Assembly (NCBI RefSeq): GCF_021654795.1
Contig: NZ_AP025344.1
Span: forward strand, 4,588,501-4,652,500
Source of the DNA: Paenibacillus dendritiformis
GTDB lineage: Bacteria > Bacillota > Bacilli > Paenibacillales > Paenibacillaceae
Direction: 5' to 3'
Length of the DNA stretch: 64,000 bases
How positions within the stretch are numbered: the stretch's first letter is position 1; every line of letters starts with the position of its first letter. Under the pieces are notes generated by a model. It was not told the origin of the DNA and searched no databases. It was given only the letters and a program-made list of their open reading frames with translations. Shown here piece by piece: positions 23,943 through 33,211 of the stretch. The translations under genes were made by a program, and so were the position numbers.

Positions 23943-24356
23943 ATTATTTTTGCTTTCCTTGTAAATTCACGCTACTGCGGACATCATCACGGTCAATAGA
24001 ATAGAGAAGGCCGGATTCGCCTTAATAAAGAGATAGATTTCATTAAAAAGTTGCAAATCGTCCTAGAACAAACGATAGTTATAACTCTCCCCTCCTAAAT
24101 GCCTAAAACCCCAATTCTCCACCGTCCCCCCTTGAACGAGGCGATTCTACTTTTTTTGACAAGCTTCATCCTGCAAGTTCGGGAGGATCGGGGGATTGAT
24201 TCGACAAAAGCGCTGCTTCCGCGATGCTTCCTGGTACTTCGGATCGTGCGCCAAAATAGTTTGTAATGTTTAGAGGAAATCAGACCAATGATCGATAGAA
24301 TTAAAACGCTTATATCTTTACACTGGTGTTGAGACCACTTAAAGGAGTTGACACAA
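23943..24356. other. Intergenic region between the membrane protein and LPMO genes
   Basis: Mixed composition. On the minus strand about 24120-24260 reads in short protein-like pieces (HDPKYQEASRKQRFCRI, then NPPILPNLQDE) broken by stops, possibly a decayed gene. The LPMO promoter must lie in 24250-24340, but no clear pair was found. Confidence 0.35.
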
Positions 24357-25595
24357 ATGGCAAGACGAATCGGCAGCACTATGCTGTCCAAAGTATCCCC
24401 CCTGTTCACCGCATTCGGGCTTATCGTGCTCGGACTGGCCGCGAGCGCCATCTTCGCGGACAGCGCATCGGCCCACGGCTACATTGAATCTCCCGCCAGT
24501 CGGGCGTACCAATGCAAGCTGGGCTTGAACACCGGCTGCGGACAGGTTCAGTATGAACCGCAAAGCGTGGAAGCCAAAGGCAACTTCCCGAAAGGCGGCC
24601 CGGCTGACGGACATATTGCCGGCGGCGGCATCTTCGCCCCGCTGGATGAGCAGTCAGCCGATCGGTGGAACAAGGTGAAAATGCAAGGCGGAATGAATAC
24701 GTTCCAATGGCATTTGACAGCGCCGCATGCCACGTCGGAATGGAAATACTATATTACGAAAAAAGACTGGGATCCGAACAAACCGCTCACTCGCGCCGAT
24801 CTGGATCCGGTGCCGTTCTGCACGATTCAGGACGGCGGCAAAAAGCCGCCGGCAACCGTCACGCATGAATGCAGCGTGCCGACCGATCGCAGCGGCTATC
24901 ATCTGATTCTCGGCGTCTGGGAGATCGCGGACACCGGCAATGCGTTCTACCAAGTGATTGACGTTGATCTCGTCAACGACGATTCGGCCATCGATCTGCC
25001 GTCGGCTCCGGGCCAGCTCGCGGCTTCCGCGCAGACCGAGACATCCATCACGCTGTCCTGGACCTCTTCTTCCTCGGCGAACGGAATCAAGGCCTATGAA
25101 GTATTCCGCAACGGCGCTTCGCTGGGACAGACGACCGGAACATCGTATCTTGACGCCGGGCTGACTCCGGATACATCTTACACGTATACCGTGCGGGCCA
25201 TCGATCGGGCCGGCAATCTGTCCCCGTTGTCCGCGCCGCTGGTTGCGGCGACGCTCCCGCAGGATAGCAGCGGCGGAGACGGCGGCGAGGGAGAAGGCGG
25301 CACTGAGCCTCCACAGACCGGCGATACGACCTGGAAATCCGACGCCATCTATACCCGCGGCGACCGCGTACTCTACGAAGGCTTGGAATACGAAGCCCAG
25401 TATTGGACGCAAAACAATCGTCCTGACGTCTCAGAAGCGTGGAAGCTGGTGAGCAACGTCATCCTCGATTGGAGCAAGGATCGGGCCTACGTAGGCGGAG
25501 ACAAGGTGAACTATAACGGGGCCGTCTACCAGGCACGCTGGTGGACCCGCGGAGAGGAGCCTGGCAGCGCCGATGTGTGGCAAGCGGTGAAGTAG
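24357..25595 (+). CDS. Chitin-active lytic polysaccharide monooxygenase (AA10) with FnIII and two CBM5/12-like modules
   Basis: 412 residues. Signal peptide 1-39, then mature H40 (SASA|HGYIESP), the first ligand of the copper histidine brace; H124 in LTAPHATSEW is the second. The AA10 domain (40-206) has SRAYQCKLG, CGQVQYEPQ and GYHLILGVWEI. A fibronectin III domain (about 213-300) and an acidic Gly linker follow. Two C-terminal chitin-binding modules end the protein (WKSDAIYTRGDRVLYEGLEY; DWSKDRAYVGGDKVNYNG). The enzyme cuts crystalline chitin oxidatively. The ATG follows AAAGGAG. The GH20 enzyme 1.4 kb downstream fits the same pathway. Confidence 0.95.
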   Translation: MARRIGSTMLSKVSPLFTAFGLIVLGLAASAIFADSASAHGYIESPASRAYQCKLGLNTGCGQVQYEPQSVEAKGNFPKGGPADGHIAGGGIFAPLDEQSADRWNKVKMQGGMNTFQWHLTAPHATSEWKYYITKKDWDPNKPLTRADLDPVPFCTIQDGGKKPPATVTHECSVPTDRSGYHLILGVWEIADTGNAFYQVIDVDLVNDDSAIDLPSAPGQLAASAQTETSITLSWTSSSSANGIKAYEVFRNGASLGQTTGTSYLDAGLTPDTSYTYTVRAIDRAGNLSPLSAPLVAATLPQDSSGGDGGEGEGGTEPPQTGDTTWKSDAIYTRGDRVLYEGLEYEAQYWTQNNRPDVSEAWKLVSNVILDWSKDRAYVGGDKVNYNGAVYQARWWTRGEEPGSADVWQAVK

Positions 25596-25605
25596 ACACC
25601 CATAG

Positions 25606-25638
25606 AGCCATTCAAGGCGATGCTTTGTATGGCTTCCT
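25606..25638 (+). terminator. Weak hairpin after the LPMO gene
   Basis: AGCCAT.CAA/TTG.ATGGCT with tail TCCTTG; imperfect and without a T-run. Confidence 0.35.
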
Positions 25639-25664
25639 TGAGAATATAGTCCAAAGTAAACACA

Positions 25665-25693
25665 ACGCCCCGCGAGAGAGCCTCGCGGGGCGT
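25665..25693 (-). terminator. Terminator of serC
   Basis: ACGCCCCGCGA/TCGCGGGGCGT hairpin; the minus-strand tail is TTGTGTTT. Confidence 0.8.
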
Positions 25694-25707
25694 CATCAAC
25701 TTGTATT

Positions 25708-26802
25708 TTAGCCGTTCTTCTGTTGGAATTGCATCATGAACTGCGCCAACGCCTCGCAGCACGCATAAGGTACCGCATTGTAGATCGAGGCGCGCAAACC
25801 GCCGACGCTGCGGTGTCCCTTCAGACCGACGAAGCCCGCTTCCCCGGCTTCCTTGATGAACGCCTTCTCCAGTTCCTCGTCCGCGAGCCGGAAGGTGACG
25901 TTCATCATGGAACGGCTGTCATGCGCCGCGCAGCCGCGGTAGAAGCCGCCGCTGTTGTCGATGGCGCCGTACAGCAGCTCCGCCTTCGCCTGATTGTCCC
26001 GCTCGACCGCCGCCAATCCGCCGCGTTCCTTAAGCCATTGCAGCACCAGGTTCACCATATAGATGGAGAAAGAGGACGGCGTATTATATAAGGAATTATT
26101 TTTATAATGAGTACTGTAACGAAGCATGGTCGGAATCGTCGCAGGGCTGTCCGCCAGCAGTTCTTCCTTGGCGATGACGACCGTAACGCCGGACGGACCG
26201 AGATTTTTCTGCGCGCCCGCATAGATCATCCCGAACTTCGAGACATCGATCGGACGGCACAAAATGTCGCTCGACATATCGGCGATAAGAGGCAGCGGGC
26301 CCGTCTCCGGGTAAGCGGCGAACTGCGTTCCCTCAATCGTCTCATTGGAAGTAAGGTGAACATAGGCGGCATTCTCCGGAGCCACAATCTCCTCCGGTGC
26401 CGGCATGCGCATGAAGCGATCGGATTCGGTCGAGGCGATGACGCGGGTCTCGCCGATGAGCTCCGCTTCCTTGATCGCCTTGCCGGCCCAGCTTCCGGTA
26501 TGGACGTAAGCGCCCACCTTGCCTGCGGCAAGCAGGTTCATCGGCACCATGGCGAACTGCGTGCTCGCTCCTCCCTGCAAGAACAACACATCGTAGCCGT
26601 CCGGAATCTGGAACAGCTCCTTCAATAATTGCTTCGCTTCATTATGAACCTGTTCGTAGACGGCGCCGCGGTGCGACATTTCCATGATGGACATGCCATG
26701 GCCCCGGAAATCGACGAATTCGGACTGAGCCCGCTCCAATACTTCCAATGGCAAAGCTGCCGGGCCGGCATTGAAATTGTACGCGCGTTGATGTTGTTCC
26801 AT
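25708..26802 (-). CDS. serC: Phosphoserine aminotransferase SerC
   Basis: Class V aminotransferase, 364 residues. It makes 3-phosphoserine from 3-phosphohydroxypyruvate and glutamate in serine synthesis. Signatures: YNFNAGPAALPLEVLE, FLQGGASTQFAMVPMNLL, the PLP lysine K199 in YAGAQKNLGPSG, STHYKNNSLYNTP and GHRSVGGLRASIYNA. It lies alone between two unrelated secreted-enzyme genes, with its own promoter and terminator. Confidence 0.97.
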   Translation of the reverse strand: MEQHQRAYNFNAGPAALPLEVLERAQSEFVDFRGHGMSIMEMSHRGAVYEQVHNEAKQLLKELFQIPDGYDVLFLQGGASTQFAMVPMNLLAAGKVGAYVHTGSWAGKAIKEAELIGETRVIASTESDRFMRMPAPEEIVAPENAAYVHLTSNETIEGTQFAAYPETGPLPLIADMSSDILCRPIDVSKFGMIYAGAQKNLGPSGVTVVIAKEELLADSPATIPTMLRYSTHYKNNSLYNTPSSFSIYMVNLVLQWLKERGGLAAVERDNQAKAELLYGAIDNSGGFYRGCAAHDSRSMMNVTFRLADEELEKAFIKEAGEAGFVGLKGHRSVGGLRASIYNAVPYACCEALAQFMMQFQQKNG

Positions 26803-26850
26803 CGGTTTCTCCCACCTTCGTGTTCTTCTCTATCCCATATTTTATCGATA

Positions 26851-26879
26851 ATCATAGCAGTAATTGAAGTTCGCTTCAA
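26851..26879 (-). promoter_or_regulatory. Sigma-A promoter of serC
   Basis: On the minus strand TTGAAG (26874-26879) and TATGAT (26851-26856) are 17 nt apart, about 50 nt before the start codon. Confidence 0.7.
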
Positions 26880-26926
26880 GGAGGTAACGCAAAAAAGTCT
26901 GCGCTCCTCAGGGATCCTGCGCCGTT

Positions 26927-26959
26927 AAAAAACCCCGCATCCTTCTCAGGATACGGGGG
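26927..26959 (-). terminator. Terminator of the GH20 gene
   Basis: CCCCGTATCC/GGATGCGGGG with minus-strand tail TTTTTTAAC. Confidence 0.85.
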
Positions 26960-26979
26960 CTGTACGCCGTTCATTCAGC

Positions 26980-29900
26980 TTATTTTATCCGAGCGCGTTG
27001 CAGCAGATCCTGCATCGGGCGAAGCTCGCGCGTCGCGTCATACGGATAGCGGTTCAACACTTGCAGCAGGAGCTCGCGCAGGCGCTCCGGCTTCTTCAAC
27101 CGCGGCAGCAAATGCTCCATCAAGCCGATGAGCCGCTTATATTCCTGGATATGATCCGGCGCATACACCTCGAACTCGTAGATGGAATATCCGAAGACCG
27201 TGGCCCGCTTCACGCCCTGGAATTTGACATAGCGCGCCGTCTTCGTCTCGAAGGTCACGATATCCAACTTCCCCTGGGACGTGATCGTTCCTTTATCGCC
27301 GGATACATTCGTCCAGTTCGTTTTGTCATCGGAGACGAGCAGCTGATACTTCTCCGCGCCCGCCTGCCACTTAATAACGACTTTGTTGATGTCTGTCGGC
27401 TCGCCCAGATCTACGATGAACCAGGCGTCGTCCACATAGGCGCTGGACCATCTGGAATTGATCGACACGACTCCGTCCACGGCCATATCCGGCGAATAAT
27501 ACGGGAACTCGGTTGCGGAGGACTCGGCCGGTTGATGAAGCGCCTTATTGTCCGTATAGAGAAGCTCAATCGGCTTATTGTACATGATGACATTGTCCAG
27601 CACGCCCCGGAACGCGTTCGTCTCGCTGCCGATGCGCAGCGCCGGGAGCACGAGCGTGTGCAGACGAGGGTACGCATTCTCGAGCCGCTCCACGTACTCA
27701 TCCACATTGACGAACAGCGTCACGCCCTTATTGTCGCCTTTCAGCAAAAGATGCGTCCACTTGTCTTCCGGCACAACATAATCGAACGTGCTGTCATAGT
27801 GCTCCTTCGTGAACCCGAGCTTGCCCGTCTTGCCCTGCTTGAGCTTCAACGTTCCGGCCGGAGACTCCATCAGGATCGCGTCATCCGGGTTCCCCCGATC
27901 CGGCTTCACCCACGCCGAGAGCGTCCAGCCGAATCCCAACGCCTCGACCGGCGTCTCGATATAGCTGGTTCCGCCCTTCAAGCGCACCCCCTGCTCATAT
28001 TTCCCTTCCGTCATCTCCACATTGACGCCTTTTCCGTCGAAGCCATTGCCCGAACTATCCTTGAACTGGTCCTCGAACAGGTATTGAATCACCTGGTTCT
28101 CCTCGTTATCCACCTTGAACTTGCGGGATAGATTCGCGTTCGGCGCATCCCCGATCGCTTCCGCCCGCTTCATATAGCGTTCAAAGGATCGGTCGTCCCG
28201 CGTGCCGGTCCACATTTTCTCGGACACGACCTGGATTCCGGGCAGCATCCGCTCATGCGAATCGTCCATGGATACCCCGTTGGCATCCGAGACGTCGTTC
28301 CACAAGGCGAACATGCCGCCCTTTACGCGGGGATGCCCGAACGGCAGCGTCGTATTCTCCCACTTGATCGGCTCCCAGTCATTGTACAAGAACTGGGAAT
28401 TCAAATAGTCTCCATATAGGGTAGGGACGATATACATATAAATATTTTGGACGTTCAGCACGTCATACCCGAGATCGGCCGCCTGCTGCGGGGCCCCATA
28501 CGGTTCATACCAGATATCCATCGTCGCTTCATTGCTGATCGGGGTCGTCCCGTTGTATTGCGTTAATCCGCCCCACAAATGCGGGTGCTTGCCTTTCTCG
28601 TTTATATGCTTGATGAGCGTATCCATGTACCAACGGAAGCGCTCCACATCCGGTCCCCAATATTCATCGGTGCCGATATGCACTTCCGGACCGACGAAGG
28701 TCGGATCGTTTTCATCCAAATATTCGTTGAACAGATTTTTCACGAACTCCACGGTTTCCGGCTTGGAAATGTCGAGGGCGTGATCGTTCCCCAGCGCGGG
28801 ATTATAGGAAGTAAAAGCGCGGGAATGCCCGGGCGTGTCAATCTCCGGAATCACGTTGACTCCGTAATCCATGCCCAGAAGCTGGAGTTCCTTGAATTCC
28901 TGCTTCGTATAATGTCCGTTCGGGCTGGCCAATCCGGGATACGTGGCGCTTTCCAGCCGGTAAGCCGCCCTCGTTCCGTCCAAGAACGGGGTGCCGACAT
29001 CATCGTTCAGGTGAATTTGGAACATGTTCATTTTGTACCAGGACAGCAGCTTCACATAGCTTCTCAGAAAATCAACGGTGTAAAATTTGCGCGCCACGTC
29101 GATCATGAGGCCCCGCTTCTCATACTTCGGATAATCTCTCGCTTCTCCGCGGGGAATCGTGAGATCGGGATGCTGCTTCAGGATCTGAAGCGCGGTTCTC
29201 GTGCCGAAGAACGCGCCTGTCGCCGAAGACGAGGCGATCGACACATAGTCTCCGGCCTGGAAGACGTTGCCTTCCTCGCCCAGCCACGCTAGCGACGGAT
29301 CCAGCGACAAGTACAAATCGCCCGTCTGCGGCTGGCCATAGGCAATCTCAAGCTCATATCCCGTCAGGCCGGCCACATCTTCTCGCGTCAGCTCCGCCGC
29401 CTTGCGCAGCGCCGCTTCGTCCTCCGGGCGGACGACAATGCGCGATGATGCCGTCAACGTATAAGTCCCCGATCCGCCATACCATTCCCGCAAGGACGGG
29501 ATGACGTCCGGCTCCGGATTGCGATCCGGGGTCTGCTTATACTGACCCGGAACCGTAACCGCAATGTTATCCGACAGCACTTTGCGGTTCGGATCGTTCA
29601 GATCCTCCACCTGCACGATCAGATTCACTTTGGCATCGACCAGCGGCATCCGGATACGGCCTTCGCGATCGATGACAGGCAGCCGGTCGCTCCCGTACAC
29701 GCTGGCGCGATACCCTTCCGGCACTTCGGCCGCGGACCAATCCAGCTCGGTCTGTCCGGCCTGCACCGTCAATGTGGCCTGAATCCGGTCTGCGATAGAT
29801 TGCAGGTCATTCAATTGGTACACCTCGAATTCATAGAAGGAGTAACCGTACAGCACGCCTTCGACAGGCGCTCGCTTCACTCCTTGGAACTTGACATATC

Positions 29901-30486
29901 TTGCTTGAAGCGGCGCGAAATCGATTACTTCGGTGCCTCCCTTGCATGGAATGACGCCGTCGCCATCCCTCGCGTTCGTCCACTGCTCCCCGTCATCCGA
30001 CACAAGGATCTTGTATGTATCGGCCGGCGTCTGCCAGCGGATGACGACGCGATCGATCGCGGTCCGCTCTCCCAGATCGACATAGAACCATTGATCATCC
30101 TGCTTCGCGGAAGACCATCTTGTATTGGCCTTCCCGTCTACGGCCAGATCCGGACTCAGGTAATCGACTTCATTGCCCGACGAGTAGGCCGGTTTGTTCA
30201 GGGCGAGGTTCGTCCCGCCGAATGCAGCCGCGAGGGAATGGCCGGCGCCTCTATCCGGGGAAGGATCTTCCGGGAATGCGCTTCCATTTTTATGATAGAC
30301 AGCCTCCGTCACCGTCCCCGGCTCGCCGCCGTCTGGAGGCGCGATCGGCTCATCGTCCGCAACTGCCGCCAGCTCTTTCGGCTGGGCATAGACATGCGAT
30401 GGCGGAGTTCCGGGCAGAACGCTCGCCGTCATTATTACGATACCAAGCATCCATCCAAGCGCTTTTTTGTTCATCGTCTTCTTCAT
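26980..30486 (-). CDS. Large secreted GH20 beta-N-acetylhexosaminidase with CBM32 and LamG-like modules
   Basis: 1168 residues. Signal peptide about 1-35; F5/8-type CBM32 (about 95-225, LALNKPAYSSGNEVDYLSPD); GH20 N-domain (about 325-455); GH20 barrel (about 460-800) with KRGLMIDVARKFYT and the catalytic pair D607-E608 in VHIGTDEYWG; a LamG/concanavalin-like domain (about 845-1000); a second CBM32 (about 1005-1125, KALHQPAESSATEF). Substrate-assisted hydrolysis releases terminal GlcNAc/GalNAc from chitin oligomers or glycoproteins; lacto-N-biosidase-type activity is an alternative because of the modular layout. GGAGGG lies just before the ATG. The two decayed genes upstream may be remains of a larger glycan cluster. 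Confidence 0.92.
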   Translation of the reverse strand: MKKTMNKKALGWMLGIVIMTASVLPGTPPSHVYAQPKELAAVADDEPIAPPDGGEPGTVTEAVYHKNGSAFPEDPSPDRGAGHSLAAAFGGTNLALNKPAYSSGNEVDYLSPDLAVDGKANTRWSSAKQDDQWFYVDLGERTAIDRVVIRWQTPADTYKILVSDDGEQWTNARDGDGVIPCKGGTEVIDFAPLQARYVKFQGVKRAPVEGVLYGYSFYEFEVYQLNDLQSIADRIQATLTVQAGQTELDWSAAEVPEGYRASVYGSDRLPVIDREGRIRMPLVDAKVNLIVQVEDLNDPNRKVLSDNIAVTVPGQYKQTPDRNPEPDVIPSLREWYGGSGTYTLTASSRIVVRPEDEAALRKAAELTREDVAGLTGYELEIAYGQPQTGDLYLSLDPSLAWLGEEGNVFQAGDYVSIASSSATGAFFGTRTALQILKQHPDLTIPRGEARDYPKYEKRGLMIDVARKFYTVDFLRSYVKLLSWYKMNMFQIHLNDDVGTPFLDGTRAAYRLESATYPGLASPNGHYTKQEFKELQLLGMDYGVNVIPEIDTPGHSRAFTSYNPALGNDHALDISKPETVEFVKNLFNEYLDENDPTFVGPEVHIGTDEYWGPDVERFRWYMDTLIKHINEKGKHPHLWGGLTQYNGTTPISNEATMDIWYEPYGAPQQAADLGYDVLNVQNIYMYIVPTLYGDYLNSQFLYNDWEPIKWENTTLPFGHPRVKGGMFALWNDVSDANGVSMDDSHERMLPGIQVVSEKMWTGTRDDRSFERYMKRAEAIGDAPNANLSRKFKVDNEENQVIQYLFEDQFKDSSGNGFDGKGVNVEMTEGKYEQGVRLKGGTSYIETPVEALGFGWTLSAWVKPDRGNPDDAILMESPAGTLKLKQGKTGKLGFTKEHYDSTFDYVVPEDKWTHLLLKGDNKGVTLFVNVDEYVERLENAYPRLHTLVLPALRIGSETNAFRGVLDNVIMYNKPIELLYTDNKALHQPAESSATEFPYYSPDMAVDGVVSINSRWSSAYVDDAWFIVDLGEPTDINKVVIKWQAGAEKYQLLVSDDKTNWTNVSGDKGTITSQGKLDIVTFETKTARYVKFQGVKRATVFGYSIYEFEVYAPDHIQEYKRLIGLMEHLLPRLKKPERLRELLLQVLNRYPYDATRELRPMQDLLQRARIK

Positions 30487-30541
30487 TTCCCTCCATATTG
30501 TCGTGGATTCCGCCGCGTCATTGACGCCAGTTTTTTGTTTC

Positions 30542-30865
30542 TCACCTCCTTTTTTCCAATCCTAACCTGTTCAACATCGTGCCGCAACAAAAAATAAGCA
30601 TAAGTAAAGAGATGTATATTCTTGCTCCGCACTGCGGCGTCAGCAGGGAAGATAACACTTCCGCCGCCGTGCTTGGCGGCACCACAAGACTACAACCTTC
30701 ACCCATGCCCTTCCGTGCAACCGCTGCCCACAGCATACGGAACTTCAACGTTGTCCAATCGCTTAAGGCCCTTAATCCCGGCATGGGCCGCAAACTCCGA
30801 GGCATCGAACACGGCTCCCGAGAATAGAGGACGCCGGCAAGGAATCCCGTCACCCGTTTCCTCAT
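30542..30865 (-). pseudogene. Decayed secreted carbohydrate-binding protein (probable)
   Basis: An ATG at 30865 with a good AAGGAAGGAAACAGC ribosome site opens a signal-like start (MRKRVTGFLAGVL). The frame then becomes unlike protein, while another frame continues sensibly (FDASEFAAHAGIKGLKRLDN, VPYAVGSGCTEGHG) up to a stop. A third frame then resumes (GGGSVIFPADAAVRSKNIHL, then YFLLRHDVEQVRIG). The assembled pieces resemble a CBM35/CBM6-like domain found in Paenibacillus glycosidases (C..C..G, GGG-hydrophobic, LTIYY...D.R). At least two frameshifts are needed. It is just upstream of the GH20 gene and on the same strand. Confidence 0.5.
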
Positions 30866-30910
30866 GCTGTTTCCTTCCTTTCGTTCATTCGTTTGATACG
30901 TTCCATTTCC

Positions 30911-31260
30911 TTAATCCTTCCTCTCCCTCCATCTCTCCACGCAGATCTCCAGCGTTCCGTCCTTCTCGGCTCGATAGCGGCGTTCAACCGGGGCTCCCGC
31001 TCCATCGGCCGCGACGATCCCGTCTTCACGGTTCACTTGAAAAAACCATTCCGTATGATACGGGAAACGCAGACGGGCCGTATAGGGGGCGCCTTAAAAT
31101 AGAGGGCACCGTAGCAATGGACACCTTTTTTCATCTTACCGACCTCGCTTGGCCAAAACGTAAACGTTTTTCAACGCTTCCAAATCATCCAGCCGTATTC
31201 AAGCAAGCTTACGGTCATCCTCTCTCCCTTGAGCGTTGTCATGAAGAAACGTTTTAACAT
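30911..31260 (-). pseudogene. Decayed gene fragment of unknown family
   Basis: ATG at 31260 follows AAGGAAGAGAATGGA. The first codons (MTVSLLEYGW) break after a few tens of residues. A second frame reads DDLEALKNVYVLAKRGR to a stop, and a third reads FPYHTEWFFQVNREDGIVAA, then RRYRAEKDGTLEICVERWRE, to TAA at 30911. The last part looks like the C-terminal beta domain of a glycosidase or binding protein. Several frameshifts and stops rule out a functional product in one frame. Confidence 0.45.
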
Positions 31261-31315
31261 TCCATTCTCTTCCTTTCTTTTGAGCTTTGCCCTGGCCTCT
31301 TCCCCGGGACGTGAA

Positions 31316-31355
31316 TAAAAAAATCCTCCCCATCCAAGCCGGATGGGAAGGATAC
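31316..31355 (-). terminator. Terminator of glnA
   Basis: ATCC.TCCCATCC/GGATGGG..GGAT hairpin with minus-strand tail TTTTTTTA. Confidence 0.85.
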
Positions 31356-31381
31356 ATAGGAGGAGACGTATATCAATGTGA

Positions 31382-32806
31382 TTAGCAGTCGAAATAAAGG
31401 CTGTATTCCTGCGGATGAATGCGAATGGCTACGGATTGAGCTTCTTTCCGCTTAATGCTGACATAGTTGTCGATGAACTCACGGGTAAATACGCCGCCTT
31501 CCAGCAAAAATTCATGATCCGCCATCAAAGCGTCGAGCGCCTCTTCCATCGTAGCCGGGACGCGGCGAATCTCCATTTTCTCCGCCTCGGACAGCTCATA
31601 CAGATTGCGGTCATACGGACCGAAGCCGGCGGCGGCCGGATCGATCTTGCGCTTGATTCCGTCCAGTCCCGCCATCAGCATTGCCGCGAACGCCAGGTAC
31701 GGGTTCGCCGTCGAATCCGGCGTGCGGAACTCGATGCGGCAGCCCTTCGGCGTGACTGCGGCCACCGGGATGCGAACCGCGGCGGAACGGTTGCCTTTGG
31801 AGAAGACCAGATTGACCGGAGCTTCATACCCGGGAACGAGCCGCTTGAATGAGTTGGTGCTCGGGTTCGTCAAGGCGATAAGCGCAGGCGCGTGGTGCAG
31901 AATCCCGCCGATATAATGGAGCGCCATTTCGCTCAGATTGGCGTATCCGCCCTTCTCGTAGAATAGCGGCGTATCGCCGTTGAATATCGATTGATGCACG
32001 TGCATCCCGCTGCCGTTGTCGCCGAACAGCGGCTTCGGCATGAAGGTGGCCACCTTGCCGAACTGCCGTGCCGTATTATGAACGATATATTTATATTTCA
32101 TCAGATTATCGGCCGAGGCCGTCAACGTATCGAAGCGGAAGTTAATCTCCCCCTGCCCCGCCGTCGCCACTTCGTGATGATGGCGTTCGACGCGGATGCC
32201 GCATTCCTGCAGCAGACGGCACATCTCGCTGCGGATATCTTGCTGCGTATCGACTGGCGCGACCGGCACGTATCCGCCCTTTGCCGGAATTTTGCCCCCG
32301 AGGTTGCCGCCGGCTTCCTCGCGGTTCGTATTCCAGGATGCCTCTACCGAGTCGACATAGAAGGAGGAACGGTTCATCGTATTCTCGTACCGGACCTCAT
32401 CGAAGATGAAGAATTCCGACTCCGGAGCGAAAAATGCGGCCGTACCGACCCCGGACGTGTGCAAATACGCTTCCGCCTTCTGGGCGATGCTGCGCGGATC
32501 CCGGTCATAGCGTTCGCCATCCGGTGTAAAAATATCGCACATGATGATAAGCGTCGGATGCGCCGTGAACGGATCGACGTAGCAGGAGTTCGCGTCCGGC
32601 ATCATCACCATGTCAGATTCTTCAATTCCGCGGAATCCTTTGATGGAGGAACCGTCAAATGCTACTCCGTTCGTGAACGTGCTCTCATCGACCTCTGAAG
32701 CGGGAAGGGTAATATGATGCGCCCGACCGACCAAATCAACAAAGCGAAAATCTACATACTGGATTTTTTTCTCTTGAATAACCATCAAAGCTGGATTTGT
32801 CGACAT
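31382..32806 (-). CDS. glnA: Type I glutamine synthetase, GSI-beta-like
   Basis: ATP-dependent glutamine synthesis from glutamate and ammonium. 474 residues: beta-grasp domain with GVAFDGSSIKGFRGIEESDM, catalytic domain with FFAPESEFFIFDE, VERHHHEVATAGQGEINF, the ATP site KPLFGDNGSGMHVHQS and NRSAAVRIP. It is longer than the GSI-alpha enzyme of Bacillus (about 444) and keeps NLYELSEAEKMEI, which corresponds to the adenylylation-site region of proteobacterial GSI-beta. Bacillota normally lack the adenylyltransferase. The ATG at 32806 follows GGGAGGAATCATC; a longer frame to 32845 has no ribosome site. Two GlnR/TnrA boxes precede the promoter. No glnR gene is adjacent, unlike the usual glnRA operon. 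Confidence 0.95.
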   Translation of the reverse strand: MSTNPALMVIQEKKIQYVDFRFVDLVGRAHHITLPASEVDESTFTNGVAFDGSSIKGFRGIEESDMVMMPDANSCYVDPFTAHPTLIIMCDIFTPDGERYDRDPRSIAQKAEAYLHTSGVGTAAFFAPESEFFIFDEVRYENTMNRSSFYVDSVEASWNTNREEAGGNLGGKIPAKGGYVPVAPVDTQQDIRSEMCRLLQECGIRVERHHHEVATAGQGEINFRFDTLTASADNLMKYKYIVHNTARQFGKVATFMPKPLFGDNGSGMHVHQSIFNGDTPLFYEKGGYANLSEMALHYIGGILHHAPALIALTNPSTNSFKRLVPGYEAPVNLVFSKGNRSAAVRIPVAAVTPKGCRIEFRTPDSTANPYLAFAAMLMAGLDGIKRKIDPAAAGFGPYDRNLYELSEAEKMEIRRVPATMEEALDALMADHEFLLEGGVFTREFIDNYVSIKRKEAQSVAIRIHPQEYSLYFDC

Positions 32807-32882
32807 GATGATTCCTCCCATTTCCGAACAATACACGTTCATCACGCATTCATTGTTCCACTTTCAAAATTAAGTTGTTGTC

Positions 32883-32912
32883 ATTATAATCGCTGCGGAG
32901 AAATCTCGTCAA
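32883..32912 (-). promoter_or_regulatory. Sigma-A promoter of glnA
   Basis: On the minus strand TTGACG (32907-32912) and TATAAT (32883-32888) are 18 nt apart, with the start codon about 75 nt further on. Confidence 0.8.
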
Positions 32913-32918
32913 TACCTA

Positions 32919-32957
32919 TGTCAGGTATTTTTATGTTTGATGTTAGGTATTCTTACA
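32919..32957 (-). promoter_or_regulatory. Two GlnR/TnrA boxes upstream of glnA
   Basis: TGTTAGGTATTCTTACA (32941-32957) fits TGTNA-N7-TNACA exactly. TGTCAGGTATTTTTATG (32919-32935) fits except for its last two bases. Their centres are 22 nt apart, two helical turns, and lie about 50 and 72 nt upstream of the probable start. This is direct evidence for nitrogen control of this gene. Confidence 0.85.
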
Positions 32958-33211
32958 CTAAATGATGGGAAACAGCAGAAAATCCGCTTTCTCCTCCGCT
33001 TTGGCTCATGATCTCCCACGGGGAAATGAATTGGCCCCTCGGACTGGGAAATGTTTCGTGTGCCTCCGTCCAAGCGGGCCTGCCTGTGAATCGGCTGCGG
33101 CATCGCCTGTTCTAGGTTGCGGCGGGAACCCGCATAATGCCCGGCTTCGGCACTCCTCCCTCCCGATCAGGGACTCGGGAACTCTCTCTACACGTTCGCC
33201 CCTCCGAATGC
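32958..33211. other. Non-coding spacer upstream of glnA
   Basis: GC-rich; contains no ribosome-site-supported frame. Nothing identifiable apart from an imperfect CGGGAACTCTC/GAGTCCC-type inverted repeat near 33170. Confidence 0.4.

Noticed and set aside
26998..28131. 377-codon plus-strand frame opposite the GH20 gene
   Set aside because: Leu/Arg/His-rich shadow without start signal; the GH20 gene is well supported.
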